The translations under genes and the position numbers were made by a program. From NCBI GenBank assembly GCA_030842085.1, contig JAUUSE010000015.1, forward strand, positions 1 through 39,972: a stretch of 39,972 nucleotides of DNA. Reading direction: 5' to 3'. This document shows, piece after piece, positions 6,931 through 15,309 of the stretch. The notes beneath the pieces are model-generated. The model searched no databases. It was not told the origin of the DNA and saw only the letters and a program-made list of their open reading frames with translations. The stretch is from Timburyella sp030842085. Lineage in GTDB: Bacteria; Bacillota; Clostridia; Oscillospirales; Acutalibacteraceae. The stretch's first letter is position 1, and the number at the start of each line of letters is the position of its first letter.

Positions 6931-8202
6931 ATGAGATTTGATAAGATGACCAAGGCAGAGCTGTCTGACGCATTAAAAAGCGAGCAGGCTCGTTATGATG
7001 CACTGAAAAGCAAGGGGCTTAAGCTGAATATGTCGAGGGGGATTCCGTCGCTTGAGCAGCTTGCGCTCAGTAAGGAGTTTTTCCACAATGTCGACTTTGA
7101 AAACGCCTTTGCAGAGGACGGCACCGACTGCCGCAATTACGGCGTGCCGTTCGGCCTGCCGGAGCTTAGAAAGCTGTTTGCCGGCATAATGGGCGCCGAC
7201 GCTGATACTGTAATAATCGGCGGAAATTCATCTTTAAATCTTATGTTTGATATGATATCGCAGGCGATGTTGTTAGGGCTTGGCGGCGAGCCGTGGATGA
7301 AGCAGGGAAAGGTGAAGTTTTTGTGTCCTGTGCCGGGATATGACCGCCATTTCAAGGTGTGCGAGACGCTTGGCATAGAGATGATAAACGTTCCTATGAC
7401 TGTTCAGGGACCGGATATGGATGCTGTAGAGAAGCTTGTAGCGAGCGATGATATGATTAAGGGCATGTGGTGTGTGCCTAAGTATTCAAATCCGCAGGGG
7501 TATATATACAGCGACGAGACGGTGAAACGCCTGGCTTCCATGAAGACGGCTGCGGCGGATTTCAGAATTTTCTGGGACAACGCATATGTGGTTCACAGTC
7601 TTTACGGCGACGACCAGCTTGCTTCTATTATCGACGAATGCGCTGCTGCAGGCAATCCGGACAGGCCCATAGTGTTTGCATCTACTTCGAAGATAGTATA
7701 TGCCGGTGCTGGTGTGAGCGCAGTGGCATCAAGCGCTGATAATATGAAACTGATTAAGGCGAGAATAACCACGCAGACAATAGGTCCCGATAAAATTAAT
7801 GAATTAAGGCATGCGCGCATGTTTAAAACAGAGGCGGAGCTTAAGGCGCATATGGAAAAGCACGCTGCCATACTTCGCCCCAAATTTGAAGCGGTAATAG
7901 AAGTATTTGAGAAAGAGCTTGGCGGCACCGGCCTTGCAGAATGGACAAACCCGCGCGGCGGATATTTTATAAGCGTAGATACTTTGGATGGATGTGCCTC
8001 TGAAACGGTGGCAATGTGCAAAGACGCAGGCGTTATATTTACTCCTGCCGGCGCAACATATCCTTACGGTAAAGATCCGTCGGATAAGAATATACGTATT
8101 GCTCCGACGTCTCCGTCGGTTGACGAGCTTAAAATGGCTATGGAATTGTTCTGCATTGCGCTTAAGATTGTATCAGCGAAAAAGATTATTGAAAATGCAT
8201 AA
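6931..8202 (+). CDS. PLP-dependent aminotransferase, aspartate-type (MocR-like aminotransferase fold)
   Basis: A 423-residue fold-type I aminotransferase resembling the aspartate aminotransferases of the Aminotran_MocR group. Visible family segments are LNMSRGIPSLEQL near the start, NYGVPFGLPELRKLFAGIMG, GGNSSLNLMFDMI, CPVPGYDRHF, VPKYSNPQGYIYSDE, FWDNAYVVHSLY with the Asp that contacts the pyridine nitrogen, and STSKIVYAGAGVSAV with the lysine that binds PLP. It would exchange amino groups between an amino acid, probably aspartate, and 2-oxoglutarate. The ATG at 6931 is preceded by AGAGGGAG; an upstream in-frame TTG has no such site. The substrate is inferred from family resemblance only. 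Confidence 0.87.
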   Translation: MRFDKMTKAELSDALKSEQARYDALKSKGLKLNMSRGIPSLEQLALSKEFFHNVDFENAFAEDGTDCRNYGVPFGLPELRKLFAGIMGADADTVIIGGNSSLNLMFDMISQAMLLGLGGEPWMKQGKVKFLCPVPGYDRHFKVCETLGIEMINVPMTVQGPDMDAVEKLVASDDMIKGMWCVPKYSNPQGYIYSDETVKRLASMKTAAADFRIFWDNAYVVHSLYGDDQLASIIDECAAAGNPDRPIVFASTSKIVYAGAGVSAVASSADNMKLIKARITTQTIGPDKINELRHARMFKTEAELKAHMEKHAAILRPKFEAVIEVFEKELGGTGLAEWTNPRGGYFISVDTLDGCASETVAMCKDAGVIFTPAGATYPYGKDPSDKNIRIAPTSPSVDELKMAMELFCIALKIVSAKKIIENA

Positions 8203-8237
8203 TAAATAATTGTTTACAATTAATATGTTAATATTAT

Positions 8238-8266
8238 TTGACAATTAATGATTTGCAAAATATAAT
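8238..8266 (+). promoter_or_regulatory. Consensus promoter of the secD-secF pair
   Basis: TTGACA (8238-8243) and TATAAT (8261-8266) are both perfect and 17 bp apart. A small palindrome, AATTGT-TT-ACAATT (8208-8221), lies just upstream. Confidence 0.85.
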
Positions 8267-8328
8267 AATATCTATGATGCAGTTTGCCAACCAAGGCTTA
8301 AAATATTTATGTTTTGGAGGATGTGCCC

Positions 8329-9678
8329 ATGAAAAAGGCGGGTAAACCTATTTCAATCATAGTTATCCTGCTTGTATTTGCCTTTACATATTTTTCTGTA
8401 TTTGGCGCAGATAATTATTTTGGCGAGAAAAGGATAATATATTTCAAGGATTACAGCGACATACGTTTGGGAATGGATGCCGGCGGCGGCTGGCAGACGG
8501 TGTATACGCCGGAGACAGAGGACGGCGGTGTACCGACAATGGAAGAGCTGGAAAATATTAAGCAGAAGCTTATGACAAGAATGGAATATCTCCGCCTTAC
8601 GGATTATGACATAAGCATTAATGAGGAATCTGGCAAGCTCACAGTTCATCATCAGAATTATGATAATGATGAGATAACAGTGGCAGAGGCATTTTATGAC
8701 ATGGGCCAAATAGGCTTTGTACAAATATGCAGCGGAACAACGAACACAAATGTTTTGGTTGATTCTAACAGCGGTATAAAGCGTGCCGACGTAATGTATG
8801 ATGCGGTAAACGGTTATTATATAAGGATATATCTCACATCTGCCGGTTCTGATGCAATGGCGGCTGGCACAAACGGCGTAAGCAGTTTGTCGGTGTGGGT
8901 TGATGGACAGAACGTAGCATCTCCTTCAATATCAGAAGCGATAACCAACGGGCAGCTTAATATAACAATGTCTGGAGAATATGAGGCGTATCGCCTTGCT
9001 GGACTGATGAATTCTGGTTCTTTGCCGTTTGAGCTCAGCACAGACACTTATGACGCATTTACGCCGACTATGGGCGACAATGTTATGCTTACGCTTATTA
9101 TATCAGCGGGCGTGCTTTTAGTTGCAGCGATAATAGTGCTTATAGTAAAATACAAGTTGCCGGGCATAGCGGCGAGCATCGCGCTTATAGGCCAGGCAGC
9201 AGGACTTATGGCGGTCATGACAGGTTTCTTCTCTCCGGTAAATTCGATAACCTTTACTCTACCTGTAGCTGCTGCAATATTGATATCAATGTTTGTGGGT
9301 ATATCTACAGCAATGGTGACGGCTTCTAATATTAAGGCAGAGATAAACAATGACAGAACAATAGACGGCGCAGTAATAACTGGATATCAGAAGACTCTGC
9401 CGGGGCTTATAGGCAGCACAATAGTACTGGCGGTAATAGCAATAGTGCTTATGGGTGCGTTTGGGTTTGGCCACAGCTTCACGGCAAGAATATTCAGCAA
9501 CATATTCTTCTTTGGAACGCCGGTAGAAGGCCATGTATATTATTTTGCGTATGTACTGTTCGGCGGTGTACTGTTCGGTGCATTTATGAACGCAATAGTA
9601 TCAAGGATAATACTTAGAGGCTTGTCGGGCTTTAAGGCATTGAGACGTCCATCGCTTTACGGAGGTGTTAACAATGAC
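8329..9678 (+). CDS. SecD-like protein, divergent, lacking the conserved membrane aspartate
   Basis: A 450-residue membrane protein. One segment near the N-terminus (about 8-25), an outside domain of about 220 residues, then five segments between about 252 and 430 give the six-span topology of SecD. RLGMDAGGGWQTVYTPE at 46-62 matches the SecD signature G-x-D-x-x-G-G. The segment from TLP at 310 aligns without gaps to the SecD block that ends VDANVLIFERI, but the key Asp is Ser326, so the proton-relay residue seems lost. SecD with SecF pulls exported proteins across the membrane. The ATG at 8329 follows GGAGG with 8-nt spacing. The stop overlaps the secF-like start. It is a divergent or repurposed SecD; a canonical copy may exist elsewhere. 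Confidence 0.8.
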
Positions 9679-10390
9679 TGATAAAAAGGTGTTTACCGGC
9701 AAGATGAAGCTGGTTTTGCTCATATCGCTTGCGGTTGCTGTAGTAGGTGCTATTGTTCAGCTTATATTTGGCTTTTATGCCGAGGGCGGGCACAGCTCCG
9801 TTATAACGTCGGACTCAATGGGCATGTTCACTCTTAAATGTTTATATGCCGTATTAATACTTGCAGTTTTGCTCTTTATATATGTATGGATAAGATTTAA
9901 TAAGCTTAGGTGGTTCAGTGCTTTTGTATCATCTGCTGTGACGGCCTTAATAGCTTCAGCGTTACTTTTCTTTATATATGCTATAATACGCGTACCGTTT
10001 AGCGATTTCTTCTTTGCATCATTGGCGGCGGTATTCTGCTACACGGCGTATAATGTATCAATGATATTTGAAAAGTACCGCGAAAGAAAAGTTGAGCTTG
10101 TTGACAAAGCATCTAAAGAAGAGATTATGAATTTATCAATAGGTCAGGCGTTTAAGCCGACTTTGATATCTTCCTGCATAATATGTCTCGCTATTATTGT
10201 TGCTATAGTAGTATCACTTTTTACAGGCAGCTTTGGAATTGCGAGATATATGCTGCCGCTTCTGCTCGGCCTTGCCGCCTCCTTTGTCCTCTCGATGTTT
10301 GTGGCAGGACCGCTGTGGATAAAAATTTCACGTTCAGCTTCTTCGACATCTCATAAAAAATCCAGCGGTAAAAATGGAAAGAAAAAATAG
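9674..10390 (+). CDS. SecF-like protein, short form without outside domain
   Basis: A 238-residue protein with six hydrophobic segments. The block from Y123, YTAYNVSMIFEKYRERK, then IMNLSIGQAFKPTLISS, aligns to the SecF region YSLNDTIVVFDRIRE...NLSINQTLSRTLLTS. The conserved Asp is Asn127. Only about 20 residues separate the first two membrane segments, so the usual outside domain of SecF is missing and the protein is about 60 residues short; GFYAEGG may be a relic of the DFTGG motif. The C-terminus is a basic Lys/Ser tail. ATG 9674 follows GGAGG and overlaps the secD-like stop by 8 bases, so the two are translationally coupled and probably form one complex. Confidence 0.78.
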   Translation: MTDKKVFTGKMKLVLLISLAVAVVGAIVQLIFGFYAEGGHSSVITSDSMGMFTLKCLYAVLILAVLLFIYVWIRFNKLRWFSAFVSSAVTALIASALLFFIYAIIRVPFSDFFFASLAAVFCYTAYNVSMIFEKYRERKVELVDKASKEEIMNLSIGQAFKPTLISSCIICLAIIVAIVVSLFTGSFGIARYMLPLLLGLAASFVLSMFVAGPLWIKISRSASSTSHKKSSGKNGKKK

Positions 10391-10420
10391 TAAATTGGCT
10401 ATTAAGGTTTTATAAAATAA

Positions 10421-10457
10421 AAAGAAAAGGACAGCATAGAAGCTGTCCTTTTCTTTT
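10421..10457 (+). terminator. Terminator after the secD-secF pair
   Basis: AAAAGGACAGC (10425-10435) and GCTGTCCTTTT (10442-10452) form a perfect 11-bp stem with a 6-nt loop, followed by CTTTT. The remaining 10458-10789 shows no gene or recognisable element. Confidence 0.88.
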
Positions 10458-10789
10458 GCCGCCTGCACAAAAAGCAAAATTTTTGCGGCGGCTGAACTGA
10501 TAAAAGCTATAAGCATCAGATTTATGGAAGCATATTATAATGAGCATTTTAAGTTGCCGTAAATCTGTAATAATGCCTGTTTATTATAAGCGGCAGCAAG
10601 CCGCAATGATATATTTTTGCGTACTTTAAATTTTAGTCTGGCGGCATGGCCCGCATAAAGCATTTTTAAACCACAATTTCACTATATCTTTTACTTAGAT
10701 AAATAAAATACAGCTTTATCTTAAAATCCCGTAGCGATGGCGTCTTAAAAGCAAACAAGGCCGCGAAAAAATCTTAGTCGGAAAAAACA

Positions 10790-11317
10790 CTAAAATAAAT
10801 CTTTGCCATATATTTCGGTATAAACCATTTTGTTATTCTTGCGCTCCGACTTCATAAGACTTATTCTTTTAGCGTAAGAGGTTATTGCTGTACAAAAAAT
10901 ATGCTTTGCGGTATAATAATTATCATCGCTGATGTTTACTCTGCGCGCGAGGGTTATATGCGGCTTAAAGGTGCGCGCTTCTATCTTAAATCCATTTGAG
11001 AGCAATCCCTGCGTCAGCTGCCGCTGTATTTTTTCTATAGCTGCTTTATCTTCTATGCCAGTCCAGAGAATATCGCCGTCATTGCGGCGAAAGCGGCCAA
11101 GGCCCTGAATTTTGTATTCGCATTGCGGAGAGCATATTTCATCTATAATATTTATAATCTCCTGTATGCGATTTGTTTCGCCTATAAAGTTCAGCGTTAT
11201 ATGCAGGTTTTGCAGCGGCACGAACTTAATATTGCACAAATGTGCAAGCCTTAACTCACGCTCATGAATTTTTTCTATAATATCTTTACTTAATAATATA
11301 GCAATAAACAGCCTCAT
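10790..11317 (-). CDS. thpR: RNA 2',3'-cyclic phosphodiesterase family protein (LigT/ThpR)
   Basis: A 175-residue member of the two-histidine phosphoesterase family. HITLNFIGE near residue 39 and HITLARR near residue 125 are the two catalytic H-x-T-L motifs, and the RLFIAILL beginning is typical. The family hydrolyses 2',3'-cyclic phosphate ends of RNA, leaving a 2'-phosphate. AAGGA upstream supports the ATG. It is divergent from the HD-domain gene, with 80 bp between the starts, so both promoters must lie in that short gap. The biological substrate is unknown. Confidence 0.87.
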   Translation of the reverse strand: MRLFIAILLSKDIIEKIHERELRLAHLCNIKFVPLQNLHITLNFIGETNRIQEIINIIDEICSPQCEYKIQGLGRFRRNDGDILWTGIEDKAAIEKIQRQLTQGLLSNGFKIEARTFKPHITLARRVNISDDNYYTAKHIFCTAITSYAKRISLMKSERKNNKMVYTEIYGKDLF

Positions 11318-11397
11318 ATTATCATCCTTTTAAAGCAGATTTTTTAGTAAGTGTAACATATAATAAAGCCGGTTAAAAGAGCAAGGGAGCTGACAAA

Positions 11398-12000
11398 ATG
11401 AGTAATAAGCTTGAAAAGCAGGTAAAATTTCTTTTAGAAGTCGACAAGATGAAAAATATACTCCGCCAGACGCTTAAATTAACAGATAGAAGCAGGGAAG
11501 ACGACGCTGAGCATTCTTGGCATTTCGCGCTTATGGCATTTGTCCTTAGCGAATATGCGTCAGAAAGCGTTGATATAAACAGGGTTATAAAAATGGCGTT
11601 AGTACACGATTTAGTGGAAATTTATGCCGGGGATACATATGCTTATGATATTGAGAATAATAAGAGCAAAGCCGAGCGCGAAAAAGCGTCGGCCGATAAA
11701 TTGTTTTCAATATTGCCGGAGGAGCAGGGCAAAGAGATAAGGAACCTATGGGAGGAATTTGACGCCGAACAGACGCCCGACGCCTGCTTTGCGGCAGCGA
11801 TAGACCGCCTGCAGCCGATGCTGAATAATTATTATACCGACGGCCAGAGCTGGAAAAATCATAAGGTAGCGAGCGCATCTGTTTATAAGCGTATGGAGCC
11901 TATACGCCGTGCATCTGAAGAGCTTTGGCAGTTTGCAGCAAGCCTTGTAGATGATGCGGTAAAGAAGGAATGGCTGATAGACAGCAGCAAAGAGCTGTAA
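11398..12000 (+). CDS. HD-domain phosphohydrolase (YfbR-like)
   Basis: A 200-residue HD-domain protein. AEHSWHFALMAFVL gives the first metal-binding histidine, LVHDLVEIYAGDT the HD pair, and AAIDRLQPMLNNYY the later Asp. The pattern matches the HD_3 group, which includes 5'-deoxyribonucleotidases of the YfbR type that hydrolyse deoxynucleoside monophosphates. GGGAG precedes the ATG. No partner gene clarifies the substrate, so the activity is a family-level inference. Confidence 0.82.
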   Translation: MSNKLEKQVKFLLEVDKMKNILRQTLKLTDRSREDDAEHSWHFALMAFVLSEYASESVDINRVIKMALVHDLVEIYAGDTYAYDIENNKSKAEREKASADKLFSILPEEQGKEIRNLWEEFDAEQTPDACFAAAIDRLQPMLNNYYTDGQSWKNHKVASASVYKRMEPIRRASEELWQFAASLVDDAVKKEWLIDSSKEL

Positions 12001-12411
12001 ATATACATTAATATATTAACAGATTTTTGGTATATGTCCGGCTGTCTTGTTAAAATGGTATTATTAAAATTTTGTGCTATGTTCGATTATTGCAGCATAT
12101 TTTGAATATTTAAAAATTATGCGGCGCTATTTTAAATCTATGCAGATATTTATATATCAGGCGGATTAAATGCCGGCGGATGGCAAAATTTGCAGCATAT
12201 CGTTTTGCCTATTAGATGAAAGCTTATCATAATCTATTAATGTCCGCATTTAATTTGCTGTATTTAATTTTATATTACGCTGCAATTTTAGTTTTGCATG
12301 CCGCATTGATTTATCTGCCATTAATCTGTTGCGCAAAATTATAGCCGCCATTTTGCATACATGTTGACAATAAAAATGCCGATATGCCGAGAGCAAAAAA
12401 TATTTGTAAAA
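12001..12411. other. Long AT-rich gap before the MerR gene
   Basis: No gene is visible. Two small perfect inverted repeats occur: GGCAAAA with TTTTGCC near 12182-12210, and GCAAAAT with ATTTTGC near 12332-12356. Neither has a T-run. No known structured RNA is recognised. Confidence 0.35.
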
Positions 12412-12459
12412 TTACGCTGCGTAATATATTGCTTGTTACGCAGCGTAATGCTTTATAAT
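12412..12459 (+). promoter_or_regulatory. MerR-type promoter with two palindromic operators
   Basis: TTACGCTGCGTAA (12412-12424) and TTACGCAGCGTAA (12436-12448) are two copies of a 13-bp palindrome, 24 bp centre to centre. Together they also form a perfect 14-bp inverted repeat. The second copy lies inside the spacer between TTGCTT (12429-12434) and TATAAT (12454-12459), which is 19 bp long. A 19-bp spacer holding a dyad is the hallmark of promoters activated by MerR proteins through DNA twisting. The regulator encoded directly downstream is the obvious ligand. Confidence 0.78.
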
Positions 12460-12483
12460 CCCGGGTGAAAGGAGTGAAAATCC

Positions 12484-13200
12484 ATGCAAAGCTATACTAC
12501 AGGTGAAATGGCGAAGCTGTGCGGAATATCTGTCAGGACAGTTCAATTTTACGATGCCAAGGGGCTGCTTAAGCCGTCGCAGCTGACAGAGGGCGGCCGC
12601 AGAATTTATACAGAAGATGACTTAGCGGGCATGCGTATTATATGCACACTCAAATCATTGGGGCTTTCTTTAAGCTCTATTAAGGACATCATGCACAGCG
12701 GCCGGCCGATAGATACGCTGTCGCAATTGCTAAAAGAGCGGCAAAAACAGCTTGAGAGCGAGGCGGAAAACATCCGCAATAGTCGAGATATAATTGATTA
12801 TATATTGTCCCAAATCAATGATTCAAAAGCTATTTCGCTTGAATATATTATAGGCATGGAGCAGAGAATGAAAGAAAAGAAGAAAATGTCAAGCATGTAT
12901 ATAAAAATGTCGGCCTTAGCCGCGGTTATGTCGGTTTTAGAGGTCACCGCAATAGTTATATGGGCCGTAAGCGGCCTGTGGTGGGTATTTGCCGTCACTA
13001 TACCTATTGTAATTGTATTAACCATATTGCTTATTAACATATACTATAAAAACGCACGGTATATATGCCCTGAATGTCAGTCAAAATTTAAGCCTAAGTT
13101 TTCAGAATTTTTATTCGCAAATCATACGCTAAAAATGCGGAAGCTCACCTGTACAAAATGCCGTCAAAAGAATTGGTGCATAGAAAGCTGTGATGAGTAA
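12484..13200 (+). CDS. MerR-family regulator with membrane anchor and zinc ribbon
   Basis: A 238-residue protein. Residues 1-70 are a MerR winged helix (YTTGEMAKLCGISVRTVQFYDAKGLL, then GGRRIYTEDDL); 75-130 is a coiled-coil dimer helix. Two hydrophobic segments follow (about 139-163 and 166-188). The C-terminus has CPEC at 195-198 and CTKC at 223-226, with Cys232 nearby: a likely zinc ribbon returned to the cytoplasm, a module seen in small Bacillota membrane proteins. Most MerR proteins are soluble. GGAG lies 9 bases before the ATG. It probably controls its own 19-bp-spacer promoter; the signal is unknown but could be membrane stress or a metal. No other obvious target gene is adjacent on this strand. 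Confidence 0.88.
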   Translation: MQSYTTGEMAKLCGISVRTVQFYDAKGLLKPSQLTEGGRRIYTEDDLAGMRIICTLKSLGLSLSSIKDIMHSGRPIDTLSQLLKERQKQLESEAENIRNSRDIIDYILSQINDSKAISLEYIIGMEQRMKEKKKMSSMYIKMSALAAVMSVLEVTAIVIWAVSGLWWVFAVTIPIVIVLTILLINIYYKNARYICPECQSKFKPKFSEFLFANHTLKMRKLTCTKCRQKNWCIESCDE

Positions 13201-13507
13201 ATAATTCATAATTTAATATAACATATAGCAGCTATATAAAATATAAATCAGTCCAATTTAAGCAATAAAACTACAAAGATATTCATCAGCTGTGCCGCAC
13301 AATTTGCAAAACATTCCAAATTGCTGCATATGAACACAGATGATGTATCTGCACACTTGTCTATAAGGTATATTTAAAGCTGCTTGATAAAGTATCATTG
13401 CCGGAGCAAAACTGCATTGATAAGCAATGAGAGCTTAATATAAAATGCAAACAGAGTTAATAAAACAACGCCGCTTTAATATAAGCTTGAAGCGTATAAA
13501 AATTACT
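13201..13507. other. Gap between convergent genes
   Basis: AT-rich, with no gene and no structured RNA recognised up to the shared terminator. Confidence 0.35.
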
Positions 13508-13535
13508 AAAGGCCACCGCTTTAGCGGTGGCCTTT
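13508..13535 (-). terminator. Hairpin between the MerR gene and the end of the aromatic cluster
   Basis: AAAGGCCACCGCT and AGCGGTGGCCTTT form a perfect 13-bp stem with a 2-nt spacer. It lies 15 bp beyond the GNAT stop and can serve both convergent transcripts. The following T-tracts are short, with the better one on the minus strand. Confidence 0.75.
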
Positions 13536-13550
13536 AGATACATCATTTTA

Positions 13551-14120
13551 TCAGGAATATTTTTTTATTATTTTTTCTATACTTTCGTCCGGTATCATGC
13601 CGATAGGCACGGCCGGCCGCGGCTCATAGTCATATTCGGCCAAAGCCTTTTCAAACCATGCGACGTCGTGCCACTTGCCGCATTTATATCCGGTGCTTTG
13701 GTAAATTCCTATCTGCCGAAATCCTAAAGATTTATGCAGTCCTTCGCTTTTTACATTAGGCAGAGTTATTCCGGCATATACCGTCTTTATGCCCTGAAGC
13801 TTTAATATCTCCATTAAAATTAAATAAAGCTTTTTCCCAATCCCAATTGATGTAAAATCACTGTCAATATAAACCGACAGCTCGGCATTCCAATTATATG
13901 CCTGACGCTCCATTTGCCGGTGTGCATAGGCATACCCTATTATTTTATCTGCCTTTTCACAAACTAAATAAGGATAAAAGCTTGTGATTTCTCTTATACG
14001 CTCTGAAAAGGCGGCTGTACAGGGCAGCGTGCACTCAAAGGTTATGGGAGTATTTATATATTCGGAATATATCTTCAGCAGACTGCTGCTGTCTTTTGGG
14101 GTTGCAAGACGTATTTTCAC
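13551..14120 (-). CDS. GNAT-family N-acetyltransferase (phosphinothricin-acetyltransferase-like)
   Basis: A 189-residue acetyl-CoA-dependent N-acetyltransferase resembling the Pat/YncA branch. Typical segments are IRLATPKDSSSLLKIYSEYI at the start, GYAYAHRQMERQAYNWNAELSVYID, then SIGIGKKLYLILMEILK, which holds the acetyl-CoA-binding Q/R-x-x-G-x-G/A loop (here SIGIGK), and LHKSLGFRQIGIYQSTGYK with WHDVAWFEK. It starts at GTG with GGGGG 9 bases upstream. Only 30 bp separate it from pheA, so it is probably the last gene of the aromatic operon. Substrates in this branch include phosphinothricin and methionine derivatives; the real substrate is unknown. Confidence 0.85.
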   Translation of the reverse strand: MKIRLATPKDSSSLLKIYSEYINTPITFECTLPCTAAFSERIREITSFYPYLVCEKADKIIGYAYAHRQMERQAYNWNAELSVYIDSDFTSIGIGKKLYLILMEILKLQGIKTVYAGITLPNVKSEGLHKSLGFRQIGIYQSTGYKCGKWHDVAWFEKALAEYDYEPRPAVPIGMIPDESIEKIIKKYS

Positions 14121-14150
14121 CTTTATATTCCCCCAAGTTTAAATGTGTTT

Positions 14151-15296
14151 TTAATGTATATCTGCAATCCGGTCTTGATAGTTGCCGAGCACTTTGAAAT
14201 CCTGCATTTCGTTTTTCAGGGCAGAAAGCAGCCGCCATGTCTCCTCGCGGTTTATATTTCCGGTAAAGTCAAGATAAAACGTATATTCAAATTTGCCGGA
14301 ATGCTTGGGCCGCGACTCTATTTTTGTGAGATTAAGCCCCAGCGCCGCAAATCTTGCAAGAGTGCGATAAAGCGTACCCGGCCGGTGGTCGAGCGAGAAT
14401 ACGATGCTTATCTTATCGGCGTCGGCAGATGATGAAAGCCGGCGCGACAGCGCGACAAACCGAGTGGAATTATTCGAAGTGTTCTGTATGCTTTCTTTGA
14501 TAATCTCAAGCCCATACTGTGACGCCGCCAGCTTTGAAGCTATGGCGCCAAGGCTGATATCGTTTTCTTTAGATATCCTGAAAGCGGCGGCGGCAGTGCT
14601 GAGCTCTTCTATTTGCTGCATACTACGCGCCTTTATAAACTCCGAGCACTGCGAGAGCGCCTGCTTATGTGAATATACCGTCTTAATCGATTCTTCTGTT
14701 GCTCCTTTCGCGCCCAGCAGGCAGTGTATAACGGGAATTTCTATTCCTGCAACTATATAGAGCGGATTATTTATTAATATGTCATAAACCTCGAGCACCG
14801 AGCCGGCGGTGGAGTTTTCCACCGGCATAACGGCATAATCAAAGCTGTCGTCATTTAGCAGTGCGGCGGCGGTATCGGCAAATGTCGGAAAAAATTCAAT
14901 TTTTGCCTCATCAAAAATGCTGCGCGCCGCTATGTGAGCATATGCCCCCTCTTTGCCAAAACAGGCGACGCGGCAGGGCAAAGATGCATCAAACTGTGTT
15001 GCTTCTCCCGTCGCAGGCGTGCCCGAGGAGTCAATAACATCATGCTGCAGTGCACGGCTTAAATCCATAAGCGTGCCGTATAATACCGAGGCATAGCCCT
15101 TATATTTACCGGCAGAGGCGGAAAGACTTTCAAGTATGGCCTTTTCGCGTTCAGCGTCAAAAATAGGCATGCCGTTTTCTTTTTTATACAGCGCTACGTT
15201 CAGCGCTGTATCCATTCTCTTACAAAACAACGGCACTAACTTTCCATCTATCTCATCTATTTGCTTTCTCAAAGCCTTAAGCTTATCTTCAGCCAT
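14151..15296 (-). CDS. pheA: Chorismate mutase / prephenate dehydratase, bifunctional
   Basis: A 381-residue three-domain enzyme that converts chorismate to prephenate and then to phenylpyruvate. Residues 1-85 are an AroQ-type chorismate mutase (LRKQIDEIDGKLVPLFCKRM, ALYKKENGMPIFDAERE). Residues about 105-285 are the dehydratase: FGKEGAYAHIAA, DYAVMPVENSTAGSV, VYSHKQALSQC, STAAAA, and the NNSTRF catalytic motif. The last 90 residues are an ACT domain (HRPGTLYRTLARF, then IESRPKH), which in this family binds phenylalanine for feedback inhibition. It lies 13 bp after aroC in the same operon, and phenylalanine also appears to control transcription through the leader at 20997-21156. Confidence 0.96.
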   Translation of the reverse strand: MAEDKLKALRKQIDEIDGKLVPLFCKRMDTALNVALYKKENGMPIFDAEREKAILESLSASAGKYKGYASVLYGTLMDLSRALQHDVIDSSGTPATGEATQFDASLPCRVACFGKEGAYAHIAARSIFDEAKIEFFPTFADTAAALLNDDSFDYAVMPVENSTAGSVLEVYDILINNPLYIVAGIEIPVIHCLLGAKGATEESIKTVYSHKQALSQCSEFIKARSMQQIEELSTAAAAFRISKENDISLGAIASKLAASQYGLEIIKESIQNTSNNSTRFVALSRRLSSSADADKISIVFSLDHRPGTLYRTLARFAALGLNLTKIESRPKHSGKFEYTFYLDFTGNINREETWRLLSALKNEMQDFKVLGNYQDRIADIH

Positions 15297-15309
15297 ATGT
15301 ACCTCCCAA

